A stretch of 64,000 bases of DNA, taken from contig JARWSJ010000001.1 of the NCBI GenBank assembly GCA_029906195.1, positions 1,054,001 through 1,118,000 of the forward strand, in the 5' to 3' direction. The translations under genes and the position numbers were made by a program. Positions 25,946 through 33,838 of this stretch are shown here, in pieces (position 1 is the stretch's first letter; every line of letters starts with the position of its first letter). This stretch comes from Chitinophagaceae bacterium 26-R-25 (GTDB taxonomy: Bacteria; Bacteroidota; Bacteroidia; Chitinophagales; Chitinophagaceae). The notes beneath the pieces are model-generated. The model searched no databases, was not told where the DNA came from, and saw only the letters and a list, made by a program, of their open reading frames with translations.

Positions 25946-25953
25946 CAAATATA
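25946..25953 (-). promoter_or_regulatory. Bacteroidota -7 element for the LysR gene
   Basis: The minus strand reads TATATTTG, matching the Bacteroidota -7 consensus TAnnTTTG, 46 nt upstream of the LysR ATG. No clear -33 TTG is seen at the expected distance. A weaker plus-strand match (GATATTTG, 25965-25972) could serve the divergent MFS gene. Confidence 0.5.
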
Positions 25954-26040
25954 TCTTTATTGGCGATATTTGCACATGTAAAAACGATTTCAGAAGACCT
26001 TCTTGCCGGGAACACCCTGATTCTTAATAACCAATACGGT

Positions 26041-27306
26041 ATGAATATCTTTCGGTCACTGCGTTATCGCAATTTTAAATTATTCTTTTACGGGCAATCG
26101 GTTTCTTTAATAGGCACATGGATGCAAAAAACAGCCGTTAGCTGGCTGGTATACAGACTAACAGGTTCTGCGGTGCTATTGGGTGTCGTGGGGTTTGTAA
26201 GTCTCATCCCTTCGCTCATTCTTTCTCCTTATGCGGGAAGTTTCATCGACCGGCACAACCGTTTCAGATTGCTGGTTATCACCCAGGTTATTTCAATGGT
26301 GCAGGCCGGAGCATTGGCAGCATTGGTTTTCTTTGGCTACTATAATATTCCGCTTATCATACTTTTAAGTTTGGTGCAGGGAATTGTCAATGCATTTGAT
26401 GTTACATGCCGGCAATCGCTGATGGTGGAAATGGTAGACAATAAAGACGATTTGCCGAACGCCATTGCGTTAAACTCCACCATGACCAATTTCGCACGTA
26501 TCGCCGGGCCTGCTGTTGCAGGTATCATATTAAGCACATTGGGTGAAGACATTTGTTTTTTCATCAATTTCTTCAGCTATCTTCCTGTATTGATTTGTTT
26601 GTCAATGATGCGTATGCACACGCCGGCTAAGCCATCTGAAACCGATATCTGGACTGAATTAAAAGAAGGGTTCCATTATGTTTCAGGTAATAGAAATTTG
26701 AGTAGCCTTATTATCATGCTTACGATCAGCAGCTTGTTTGTCATTCCCTTTAACACGTTAATGCCCATTTTCGCAAAAGATCTTTTTAGTGGGACCGCAA
26801 AAACTTTCAGTTGGTTTGAAAGCGCTGCCGGAGCAGGCTCTGTCATTAGTGCCGTCTACCTTGCAAATTTGAAAAAAGGCAAGAATCTAATCAAAATAAT
26901 GATCGCCGCAGGAATTGTTTTTGGAGCCAGTGTTATGTTTCTCGCGTACTCAAAACATTTACCTGTTGCATTGGTTTTCATGACACTTACAGGGGTTGGC
27001 ATGATGGCGCAAACCTCCGTGATCAACACCTACATTCAGACGCACGCCGTTCCCGCCATGCGTGCAAGAGCGATCAGCTACTATGTAATGGCTTACCAGG
27101 GAATGATACCTGTGGGTAGTTTGCTCGCAGGGCTCCTTGCAGGCGCAATTGGCCCGAGAAGGACTGTGTTCATTGAAGGCGCGATTGGCTTAATTGCGAC
27201 GATCGTTTATGTCGTCTACCGAAATAAGGTCGCCGGCAAAGTCTTTACTATCAAGTCGTTGGTGCCAGTGGAGAAGCTGAAGGCTTATTTCAGGAATGCG
27301 GCGTAG
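26041..27306 (+). CDS. MFS transporter (EntS-like exporter family)
   Basis: Inner-membrane major facilitator of 421 aa with about twelve helices. The ATG at 26041 is chosen because the product then starts 'MNIFRSLRYRNFKLFFYGQS', the usual beginning of this family; the frame is open a further 129 bp upstream but that stretch holds the promoter region. Family features include 'LIGTWMQKTAVSWLVYRLT' and 'DDLPNAIALNSTMTNFARI', the latter typical of the EntS/MFS_3 group that exports siderophores, macrolides or other small molecules. The divergent LysR gene is its probable regulator. The substrate is unknown. Confidence 0.92.
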   Translation: MNIFRSLRYRNFKLFFYGQSVSLIGTWMQKTAVSWLVYRLTGSAVLLGVVGFVSLIPSLILSPYAGSFIDRHNRFRLLVITQVISMVQAGALAALVFFGYYNIPLIILLSLVQGIVNAFDVTCRQSLMVEMVDNKDDLPNAIALNSTMTNFARIAGPAVAGIILSTLGEDICFFINFFSYLPVLICLSMMRMHTPAKPSETDIWTELKEGFHYVSGNRNLSSLIIMLTISSLFVIPFNTLMPIFAKDLFSGTAKTFSWFESAAGAGSVISAVYLANLKKGKNLIKIMIAAGIVFGASVMFLAYSKHLPVALVFMTLTGVGMMAQTSVINTYIQTHAVPAMRARAISYYVMAYQGMIPVGSLLAGLLAGAIGPRRTVFIEGAIGLIATIVYVVYRNKVAGKVFTIKSLVPVEKLKAYFRNAA

Positions 27307-27308
27307 AT

Positions 27309-27467
27309 CAATTAAGAATTAGGAATTAAGAATTAAGAATTCTTCACAGGCCAACAGTGCTTGCGTTTTTGTACACTCCGACTCCGCAGTTGGAAGGAGC
27401 TGCTTTCATTTGTTCTGTAACACACAAAGAATTCTTAATTCCTAATTCTTAATTCTTAATTCAATTG
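27309..27467. repeat. Inverted word-array, AATTAGG type (copy A2)
   Basis: The left arm 27309-27342 (CAATTAAGAATTAGGAATTA...) starts 2 nt after the MFS stop codon; the right arm 27429-27467 is nearly its perfect complement, ending in CAATTG. The 86-nt spacer ends TGCTTTCATTTGTTCTGTAA then CACACAAA, related to the spacers of copies A1 and A4. It is a probable terminator of the MFS gene. The remainder of the 27307-27610 gap holds a small hairpin (27522-27541). Confidence 0.85.
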
Positions 27468-27521
27468 AAATGTTAAAATTTTCTTATCGACCCGTTTTTC
27501 TGTAACGTTTTCCATTAAATC

Positions 27522-27548
27522 GTTGTCAGAATGGGGACAACATTTTTT
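27522..27548 (+). terminator. Small hairpin followed by T-run
   Basis: GTTGTC (27522-27527) pairs with GACAAC (27536-27541), followed by ATTTTTT. A short stem of only six pairs; it may be a weak terminator or an attenuator ahead of the lipoprotein gene at 27611. Confidence 0.35.
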
Positions 27549-27610
27549 AAAGAAGTTTCGATGCAGGCTTTAGGCCGGGCATTGATCCCATTAACCTTAA
27601 ACATTTTCCC

Positions 27611-28195
27611 ATGCAATGGTATTTGTGTGCGGCGACCGCTCTATTACTTACTACAGGTTGCAAAAAGACCACCTGTACAACTTTACCTGAGCCCACCGGG
27701 CCTAAAATGGAGTATACCGAATTGAAGGACAAAACAATCGGATTTAATTCCAGCTATTCGATTGATCTGGACAAAGATGGCGAAAGCGATTTCTCCTTTT
27801 CCACTCTTCTTGTAGGTGATCCCATTTTAAAAAGAGATTACAGACAGTATTACATCAGTTCGAAATTCTACACTAACCTCCAGGTAAATGACACCGAAGA
27901 AACACCTGTATTGCAAAAGGGCGATAAGATCGCATCTGCTCCGCTTGAGGGCTTCCATTGGTACAATGCGTCGCACGTTGTGATTGCCCAAAAGGTTATT
28001 GAAGAAAATGGCACATCATGGTCGGGCAATTGGAAACAAACGGCTCATGCTTATCAGCCCGTGAGCATTCTTAAAGGAGACAAAACTTATTATGGATGGA
28101 TTGAATTATCCTTCGACATACAAAGCGAAAAGATCATTCTGCATCGCGCTGCTGTGGCAAAGGAGGCGGATGTGGATGTGAAAGCTGGAGTTTAG
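27611..28195 (+). CDS. Hypothetical lipoprotein
   Basis: Predicted 194-aa lipoprotein; the lipobox 'LLLTTGC' ends at Cys17. After a Pro/Thr linker comes a beta-rich domain starting 'MEYTELKDKTIGFNSSYSIDLDKDGESDFSF', split here by description only; 'DLDKDGESDF' is an EF-hand/dockerin-like acidic loop that could bind calcium. Later strands 'YYGWIELSFD' and 'KIILHRAAVAKE' look like the end of a beta-sandwich. Proteins of this kind are common and uncharacterised in Chitinophagaceae. It converges with the AsmA-like gene, and both stop codons lie in an inverted repeat. Confidence 0.85.
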   Translation: MQWYLCAATALLLTTGCKKTTCTTLPEPTGPKMEYTELKDKTIGFNSSYSIDLDKDGESDFSFSTLLVGDPILKRDYRQYYISSKFYTNLQVNDTEETPVLQKGDKIASAPLEGFHWYNASHVVIAQKVIEENGTSWSGNWKQTAHAYQPVSILKGDKTYYGWIELSFDIQSEKIILHRAAVAKEADVDVKAGV

Positions 28196-28332
28196 GAATT
28201 AGGAATTAGGAATTAGTTAGGGGCTGCGAAATGAGTTGAGAAAAGCTGCAGCAATAGCTGCACTACTTCAAAGCTGAATATTTGTTCGTTGCTGCACCCC
28301 TCTAACTCCTAATTCCTAATCTCTAATTCCTA
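28193..28332. repeat. Inverted word-array, AATTAGG type (copy A3)
   Basis: The left arm 28193-28216 is TAGGAATTAGGAATTAGGAA followed by TTAG; the right arm 28302-28332 is the complement-type array. Both convergent stop codons are inside the arms (TAG at 28193-28195, and TAG on the minus strand at 28330-28332). Pairing continues inward (TTAGGGG with CCCCTCTAA), and the spacer contains a further AGCTGCAG/GCTGCA structure. Confidence 0.85.
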
Positions 28333-30036
28333 CTTCACCTTCGCTCTTTCCTTATCCTTTCCCATTCCCCCTGCGCCTACTTGTTCTTTAATGCCGTAGA
28401 ATATAGTTTTCCAAATGAGATTGAACATTGACTTTGTAATGTCCCTTTCATATTGGACGCTTACTACATCAGGGCGATTGTCGTTTGCTTTGTTTTTCTT
28501 TTTCAACAAGATCTTGTTGGCCAGGAATGTGATGAATCCTCGTTTCTTGAAACCGGTGGGGCTTGATGTATCACGCTTCAGCATTTCTATGTCAACATCG
28601 TCATAGTAGAATGTGATCTTCCCATTTGAACGAGTGTTGTTTGCTGACATATTAAATGAGAGGAGTTTAATGTTCGCGCTGTTGATCTTGACTTCACCGA
28701 GGGGAATGGTAACCTGGTTAAGAATCTTGCCATCGAAGGCGCCGAACTTTCCGCTCACTTTAAATTCTCCGTTGGCCGGGTTGTTGGGAAAAACAAAATG
28801 CGCATCAAGAGGAGCCTCTCCCATGAATTTCGCAGTGATTGCAATATTCATTATACCGCTTCCTTCAATGTTGCTCAGGTTGTTTATATCGCCATTGACT
28901 TTTGTAAAACTTATAACACCCACTTTCTTTGTATCAGCACTTTTTTCTTTGTAGGCAACCGTTGCGTTTTGCACTTTGATGTATGGCACGCGAACAGGCA
29001 AGTCTAGTTTGCTTAAAAGCTGGTGCGGATACCCGCCTACTTTCGATTTGCTACTCGGTGGCGCTGTTCTGTCCTGGTATACCTCAATATGGGCGTTCGA
29101 TAAGAGAATTTTATCGGCCAGAATAGAACGATTGTTAAGAAATTCACTGTAGTCAAAATTGCCCATAACGAATTCCGGAGCCTTTATATCAAACCTGTCA
29201 ATCTGATGACCCAAATGCTTTGCAAATTCATCCTGGTTATAGAGCGGCTGCAGTTTGAGGTCATTGATAGTCGTGATAGTGCTTCCTTTTATCTGCACGT
29301 AAAGCTTTGCCAACGAAAGCTTATACATATTCTTGCTCAGCGGCATTGAAAAACTGTCAACATAAATTCTTGCATCGCTGGAATATAGAAATCTATCGGT
29401 ATTCCCTCGGGTAGTAGAGTCTATAAGCACGTTGAAAAGATCTGCACTTATACGATTTACATCAGTTTCCTTATAATGTTGATTCGTTCCGTAGTACGCG
29501 AAGGACGCATTGTGAAGCGACAGCGTGTCGATTCTTATGGAGCTGATATCCTTGTTGATATTGTCATACAGCGTAGTGATCTTTATCGTCGTATCAACTT
29601 CTGTTTTCTTTTTTACAGAGTCAAAGTGATACATTTTAATTGTCGCATCGTCCAATAATATTTTGCGAAGATCAACTCCTTTCTCTGTTAGGAGTTTGTA
29701 AGCATCTACATTTTTTATCTCCAGCTTTTTTAGCAGGATATCAACTGTATTTGCAGGGATGTCAGCGGGCCTAAGTGTTTTAAGTATCGATGAATCGATT
29801 GTAAAATGTATGTCATGGAGAGTGACACTTAAATTATCAATATCAACCTCTGTTTTAGTGATATGTATTTTGTAAAGGCCACCAGTCGCTTCATGTACGG
29901 TCTTTTCTATACGCTGCGAAAGCCTCCTTTCAACGTTGCTTGAGTGAAAATAGCTTTTAAGGAATAGGTATGCGCCTAAGCCCAATATCAATATTCCGAT
30001 CAGGATGTAGAGTAGTATTTTTTTTCGCATAGACAT
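28330..30036 (-). CDS. AsmA/DUF748-like membrane-anchored protein
   Basis: 568-aa protein with one N-terminal transmembrane anchor ('ILLYILIGILILGLGAYLFL', about residues 7-26) and a long periplasmic region of alternating beta strands. The early segment 'IHITKTEVDIDNLSVTLHDI' and the late 'FMGEAPLDAHFVFPN' resemble AsmA-like and DUF748 proteins, which are thought to bridge inner and outer membranes in lipid transport (known for the wider family, not shown here). No enzymatic motif is seen. The C-terminus is rich in Lys. ATG codons at 30036 and 30030 are both possible. Confidence 0.82.
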   Translation of the reverse strand: MSMRKKILLYILIGILILGLGAYLFLKSYFHSSNVERRLSQRIEKTVHEATGGLYKIHITKTEVDIDNLSVTLHDIHFTIDSSILKTLRPADIPANTVDILLKKLEIKNVDAYKLLTEKGVDLRKILLDDATIKMYHFDSVKKKTEVDTTIKITTLYDNINKDISSIRIDTLSLHNASFAYYGTNQHYKETDVNRISADLFNVLIDSTTRGNTDRFLYSSDARIYVDSFSMPLSKNMYKLSLAKLYVQIKGSTITTINDLKLQPLYNQDEFAKHLGHQIDRFDIKAPEFVMGNFDYSEFLNNRSILADKILLSNAHIEVYQDRTAPPSSKSKVGGYPHQLLSKLDLPVRVPYIKVQNATVAYKEKSADTKKVGVISFTKVNGDINNLSNIEGSGIMNIAITAKFMGEAPLDAHFVFPNNPANGEFKVSGKFGAFDGKILNQVTIPLGEVKINSANIKLLSFNMSANNTRSNGKITFYYDDVDIEMLKRDTSSPTGFKKRGFITFLANKILLKKKNKANDNRPDVVSVQYERDITKSMFNLIWKTIFYGIKEQVGAGGMGKDKERAKVK

Positions 30037-30122
30037 AAAAAATGTGAGCAGAAAGTTGTGATCTGCAATTCATTTTCACCACTTAACTGCTCACATTCGT
30101 TTACTTTCTTATTGTTAGTACA

Positions 30123-30680
30123 TCACTTTTTAACAGGTGATGAAGCAAAAAAGTTTTCAATAGTGTGTAACAGATTTGAAACAGGGCCTTCCATTTTATT
30201 TGTTCTGTCATCAATGGTTGTATCATCGAGAGCCTTACCCAATTCTATAGAAGCAGGTAGGTGAGCGAAAATCTCATGACGCTGATCTGCCAGTAGCGAC
30301 TGGGCTTTCACAGGGTCATTGCCAGCCTGTTCGTGAAGAAGTTTCACCGCCTGCAATGCCAGGTTATCAAGTACACCGGCAGTATAGACTTCTGAAAAAC
30401 CAGAATAGTCAGCAACCTTGTTCACTACTTCCGTATAGTTTGACCCCAACATGTCGGGCAGCACATTATCGGCTGGCTCTCGCTTCAGCAGTCTTGCGCC
30501 ACCATCCCTGGTGTGTGTATATTTGTACAAAACTGTCAAAACCGTTGGAACACTTGCTTGTGCCAGTTTATCATATCTGTGTGTAAAATCTTCTTCTTTA
30601 AGATCCTGCGTGTTGGGGTCAATCTTGTTAATATTTGTCCCCATATATTTCTGAAGTTCTTTTACGAGATTGAGTTGCAT
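30123..30680 (-). CDS. Hypothetical protein (possibly DUF937-related)
   Basis: Cytosolic-looking helical protein of 185 aa without signal peptide or membrane helix. It has 'NVLPDMLGSN' and 'VADYSGFSEVYTAGVLDNLALQAVKLL', a helical pattern faintly like DUF937 proteins. I do not recognise a function. It lies 86 bp upstream of the AsmA-like gene on the same strand, so the two may be co-transcribed. An AATTAGG inverted array separates it from the DUF6496 gene further upstream. Confidence 0.8.
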   Translation of the reverse strand: MQLNLVKELQKYMGTNINKIDPNTQDLKEEDFTHRYDKLAQASVPTVLTVLYKYTHTRDGGARLLKREPADNVLPDMLGSNYTEVVNKVADYSGFSEVYTAGVLDNLALQAVKLLHEQAGNDPVKAQSLLADQRHEIFAHLPASIELGKALDDTTIDDRTNKMEGPVSNLLHTIENFFASSPVKK

Positions 30681-30720
30681 AGTGGGTGGTTTATGTTTGT
30701 GTGATAGAGAGTTTTTGAAT

Positions 30721-30842
30721 CAATTAAGAATTAAGAATTAGGAATTAAGAATTGCTGACTGAGCAGTCATTTTGTTTGCTTTCAAACTTTCATGTAACAC
30801 GGGAAGAATTCTTAATTCTTAATTCCTAATTCTTAATTATTT
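30721..30842. repeat. Inverted word-array, AATTAGG type (copy A4)
   Basis: The left arm 30721-30754 (CAATTAAGAATTAAGAATTA...) and right arm 30806-30842 are near-perfect complements. The right arm includes the minus-strand stop codon of the DUF6496 gene (30837-30839). The spacer contains GCAGTCATT, TTGCTTTCAAAC and TGTAACACG, closely matching copy A1. It probably terminates the DUF6496 transcript. Confidence 0.85.
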
Positions 30843-31067
30843 GGCCATTCTACGTGCTGCTTTCTTAGGCGCAGCCCGTTTAGCAGCGGCTTTCTTCGGT
30901 GCTTTCATTCCTTTTTCTCTTGCTTCACTCAGTGCAATGGCGATTGCCTGTTTAGGATTTTTAACAGTACCGCCTTTGCCGCCACGTCCACTTTTCAATG
31001 TGCCTTTTTTAAATCTGTGCATATCTTCTTCAACCACGTTTTGGGTTGCTTTTGAGTACTTTGGCAT
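30837..31067 (-). CDS. DUF6496 family small basic protein
   Basis: 76-aa very basic protein. The first 50 residues have the DUF6496 pattern ('MPKYSKATQNVVEEDMHRFK', then 'GTLKSGRGGKGGTVKNPKQA' and 'AIALSEAREKG'). The rest is an Ala/Lys/Pro/Arg tail with reiterated 'KKAA' and 'KRAAPKK', like the C-terminal domain of histone H1-like proteins. Binding to nucleic acid is likely from composition but not demonstrated. It is found near the YciF-like and topoisomerase IB genes, consistent with a stress or DNA-protection group. Confidence 0.9.
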   Translation of the reverse strand: MPKYSKATQNVVEEDMHRFKKGTLKSGRGGKGGTVKNPKQAIAIALSEAREKGMKAPKKAAAKRAAPKKAARRMAK

Positions 31068-31274
31068 AACACGAAATTTAACGATTAATAAATAAGGCTA
31101 TGAGAACACAAGCATGAAACTTTTGCTACATAGCTACTTTATATTCATTAAAAACCCTACCGTTCCTTTGAATAGGCAAAAAGCAGGGAAATGGGGATTT
31201 ATGGCTACATTTTTAGAGCCTTTACACGAGTGTCAAACGGCAAGGTATTTACTGCACATCCTGAAAATACTTTT

Positions 31275-31613
31275 ATGCGACCCGAATATCATTTACAAGA
31301 AATGCGTGACATGCGTTACTGCATTAATAAGGCGGTAAACAATGGTTACACACAGGATTTTAAAGTAAACGATAAGGGACTGCTTTCTCTTCAGACTGAA
31401 CAGGTATACAAACCGAGTGACGTTAGAGTAGTAGATTTCTACAGGTTTGAAGGCGCATCAGATCCCGATGACAACGCAATATTGTATGTGATCGAAACCG
31501 GAAACGGCTCAAAAGGAACACTCGTAGATGCTTACGGTGTTTATGCAGACATGCAGATAGGACGCTTTTTAAAACAAGTTGAAGACATTCATAAGAAATC
31601 CGCAATGGCGTAG
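31275..31613 (+). CDS. Small conserved protein of the family often labelled PRPP synthetase-like
   Basis: About 112 aa if started at 31275. The core 'CINKAVNNGYTQDFKVNDKG' and 'VVDFYRFEGASDPDDNAILYVIETGNG', followed by 'KGTLVDAYGVY', matches a small Bacteroidota family that databases often label 'phosphoribosylpyrophosphate synthetase' although it is far too short to be that enzyme. No catalytic motif can be assigned. In-frame ATGs at 31191, 31275 and 31302 are all possible; the family's usual length favours 31275 or 31302. The stop codon is the first base triplet of an AAAAAGT word array. Confidence 0.8.
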   Translation: MRPEYHLQEMRDMRYCINKAVNNGYTQDFKVNDKGLLSLQTEQVYKPSDVRVVDFYRFEGASDPDDNAILYVIETGNGSKGTLVDAYGVYADMQIGRFLKQVEDIHKKSAMA

Positions 31614-31685
31614 TAAAAAGTAAAAAGTAAAAAGCTGCTAGATGCGGGTTCTCTTTTTGAATTTTAACTTTTGAATTTTGACTTT
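31611..31685. repeat. Inverted word-array, AAAAAGT type
   Basis: The left arm 31611-31635 is TAGTAAAAAGTAAAAAGTAA then AAAGC and includes the stop codon of the preceding gene. The right arm 31653-31685 (CTTTTTGAATTTTAACTTTT...) is an imperfect complement. The spacer is 17 nt. Confidence 0.65.
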
Positions 31686-31723
31686 CAAATACCACATTTT
31701 AATCAATCATTAAATTTTCATTT

Positions 31724-32308
31724 ATGGAAAAAACAACTAAAGGTGCCAACGGCAAAATGGCAACTTCCACCGCAACAAGAAGATCTTCGTCTACAAAAAA
31801 CAAAACAGTCAAATCAATGCTGGCTGATTTTTTTGTGGAAGAGATAAAGGACATTTACTGGGCAGAAAAACACATAGTGAAGGCGTTGCCAAAAATGCAA
31901 AAGGCAGCTAGTTCAGATGAACTTGCCAATGCATTTTCAGAGCACCTCAAACAAACAGAAGGACATGTAACTCGCCTTGAACGCGTTTTTGAATTATTGG
32001 GAGAAACACCCAAAGCAAAAAAATGCGATGCAATGGAAGGTATCCTTAAAGAAGGAGAAAGCATCATTGATGAAACTGAAGAAGGAACAAGCACACGCGA
32101 TGTTGGTTTGATCCTCGCTGCACAAAAAGTAGAACACTATGAGATCACTACATATGGTAGTCTTCATCAGCTCGCCACTACAATGGGCAAGAATGATGTA
32201 GCTGATTTGCTTGCACAAACTTTACAGGAAGAAAAAAACACTGATAAGCTATTGACAAAAATCGCTGAGGCGCATATTAATAATGCTGCTGAGGAAGAGG
32301 AGGAATAG
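31724..32308 (+). CDS. YciE/YciF-like ferritin-like protein (DUF892)
   Basis: 194-aa protein with a 25-residue Lys/Thr/Ser-rich leader followed by a four-helix ferritin-like bundle. The DUF892 pattern is clear: 'LADFFVEEIKDIYWAEKHIV', 'HLKQTEGHVTRLERVFELLG' and 'AAQKVEHYEITTYGSL', with Glu and His residues at the spacing expected for a di-metal site. It ends in an acidic run (EEEEE). The family is induced by osmotic and other stress in enterobacteria; its reaction is unknown. It is preceded by one word array and followed by another (C type), so it appears monocistronic. Confidence 0.93.
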   Translation: MEKTTKGANGKMATSTATRRSSSTKNKTVKSMLADFFVEEIKDIYWAEKHIVKALPKMQKAASSDELANAFSEHLKQTEGHVTRLERVFELLGETPKAKKCDAMEGILKEGESIIDETEEGTSTRDVGLILAAQKVEHYEITTYGSLHQLATTMGKNDVADLLAQTLQEEKNTDKLLTKIAEAHINNAAEEEEE

Positions 32309-32311
32309 TTT

Positions 32312-32398
32312 GCTTAACGCTTAACGCATAACGCCTAACGCAGGAAGTCTCCGCGTTGCGTGTTATGCGTTTCTGTTAACTGGCGTTCGGCGTTAAGC
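32312..32398. repeat. Inverted word-array, TAACGC type
   Basis: The left arm 32312-32341 (GCTTAACGCTTAACGCATAA...) starts 3 nt after the YciF-like stop codon. The right arm 32353-32398 (GCGTTGCGTGTTATGCG... to GGCGTTAAGC) is the complementary array. The spacer is 11 nt. Half-sites of the same word (AAGCAT) continue to the next start codon. Confidence 0.8.
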
Positions 32399-32427
32399 AT
32401 AAAAATCAGCTTTAAGCATAAAAAGAC

Positions 32428-33507
32428 ATGGAAGCACTCAAATTATCGCACCCACAATTTCTACGCATAGCAGCAGATTACAAAGAGTCTGCGAAGGTGG
32501 CGCATTTGGTTTATGTGTCTGTGAGCGATCCGGGAATTGTGCGCGTGAAGAAAGGAAAAGGATTCAGTTACTACCTTGAAGACAAACTTGTAAAGAACAA
32601 AGACGAATTGCTTCGATTCAAGAAACTGGTCATACCTCCCGCATGGAAAAATGTGTGGATATGCACATTGCCCGAAGGGCACATACAGGCTGCGGGCCTT
32701 GATGCACGCGGACGCAAACAGTATCGCTATCATCCGCTTTGGAACGTTTTGCGCAATGAAACGAAGTTCCATCGCATGTTGGAGTTTGGGAAAACGATTC
32801 CCTCACTACGTGCAAAGATTGAACAGGACATCGTGTCGAAAGAACTGAATGCGGATAAAATCATAGCCACAGTTATCTCACTGATGGAACGCACTTACAT
32901 ACGCATCGGCAATGAAGGGTATGAAAAGTTGTATGGATCTTACGGCCTCACAACCTTAAAGGACAAACATGTTTCCGTACAAGGAGACAAAATTTCTTTT
33001 TCCTTCAAAGGTAAAAAGGGTGTCTATCATAATGTTTCTCTCACCAACAAGAGGCTGGCGAAAATTGTTAAAGCATGCCGCGATATTCCCGGTAAGGAAC
33101 TTTTTCAATTTTACGACAACGAAAACAGTCGCAAATCAATAGACTCCGGGGCGGTGAACAATTATATAAAAGAGGCGACAGGAGCTGACTTTACAGCAAA
33201 AGATTTTCGTACCTGGGCAGGCACTTTAAATGCTTTGCGTGCTTTTAAATCAATCGGTGAAGCGGCAACATCGGCTGAAGGAAAGAAAAATGTTGTGGCA
33301 GTATTGGATGAGGTCAGCCAAAAATTGGGTAACACGCGAGCCGTTTGCAAGAAATATTATGTTCATCCCGGACTCATTATAATGTACGAAGAAAACAATC
33401 TAAAAAAATACATAACCGCCCTCGACAAAATCGAAGAGGCGGATAATAAGACGGATTTGACAGGAGAGGAGAAGGTGTTGATGAAGGTGCTGGCAGAGAC
33501 AATTTAA
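32428..33507 (+). CDS. DNA topoisomerase IB
   Basis: Poxvirus/bacterial-type topoisomerase IB of 359 aa, which relaxes supercoils by a 3'-phosphotyrosine intermediate. The N-terminal beta domain contains 'RVKKGKGFSYY' and 'LVIPPAWKNVWIC'. The catalytic domain shows 'LMERTYIRIGNEGYEKLYGS YGLTTL' (described in two parts) with the first catalytic Arg, 'DFRTWAGTLNALRAF' with the second, and the active tyrosine Tyr311 in 'VCKKYYVHP'. The motif set is complete, so it should be active. Such enzymes are common in soil Bacteroidota. It stands between two word-array repeats and is likely its own unit. Confidence 0.95.
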   Translation: MEALKLSHPQFLRIAADYKESAKVAHLVYVSVSDPGIVRVKKGKGFSYYLEDKLVKNKDELLRFKKLVIPPAWKNVWICTLPEGHIQAAGLDARGRKQYRYHPLWNVLRNETKFHRMLEFGKTIPSLRAKIEQDIVSKELNADKIIATVISLMERTYIRIGNEGYEKLYGSYGLTTLKDKHVSVQGDKISFSFKGKKGVYHNVSLTNKRLAKIVKACRDIPGKELFQFYDNENSRKSIDSGAVNNYIKEATGADFTAKDFRTWAGTLNALRAFKSIGEAATSAEGKKNVVAVLDEVSQKLGNTRAVCKKYYVHPGLIIMYEENNLKKYITALDKIEEADNKTDLTGEEKVLMKVLAETI

Positions 33508-33508
33508 T

Positions 33509-33796
33509 AATTTGAAAATTTGAAGATTTGAAAATTTGAAAATTGGGTTGCCGCATGGGCGAATCGCATTTGCCCTCTTGCACACGCAGAGTTTTCCGAT
33601 ATAAAAGGCTGTTGCACACAAGCCCCAGGCCCAGTAGAATTCCCTCCGATGAACGTAATGCGACGCAACAAAAGTTCCATTCTTATTCTATCGCTTGGTT
33701 CCACAATAGGTTCAAAATCATAAATAATTAGTAATCAATTTCGAAAACCGCGCCTAAAGCCATTTTCAAATCAGCATATTTTCAAATTTTCAAATT
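33509..33796. repeat. Inverted word-array, AATTTGAA type (copy 2)
   Basis: The left arm 33509-33544 (AATTTGAAAATTTGAAGATT...) starts 1 nt after the topoisomerase stop codon. The right arm 33761-33796 (CATTTTCAAATCAGCATATT...) is the complementary word array. The 216-nt spacer holds a GGGCGAAT/ATTTGCCC hairpin but no gene. The right arm ends 8 nt before the lepA promoter element. Confidence 0.75.
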
Positions 33797-33804
33797 CTTT
33801 ACCT

Positions 33805-33812
33805 TACTTTTG
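33805..33812 (+). promoter_or_regulatory. -7 element of the lepA promoter
   Basis: TACTTTTG matches the Bacteroidota -7 consensus TAnnTTTG exactly and is followed by CACC. It is 26 nt upstream of the lepA ATG, so the leader would be about 20 nt. No TTG is present at the -33 distance, where the AATTTG array ends. Confidence 0.7.
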
Positions 33813-33838
33813 CACCGCATAAAAGTGCGTTTCAGAGA

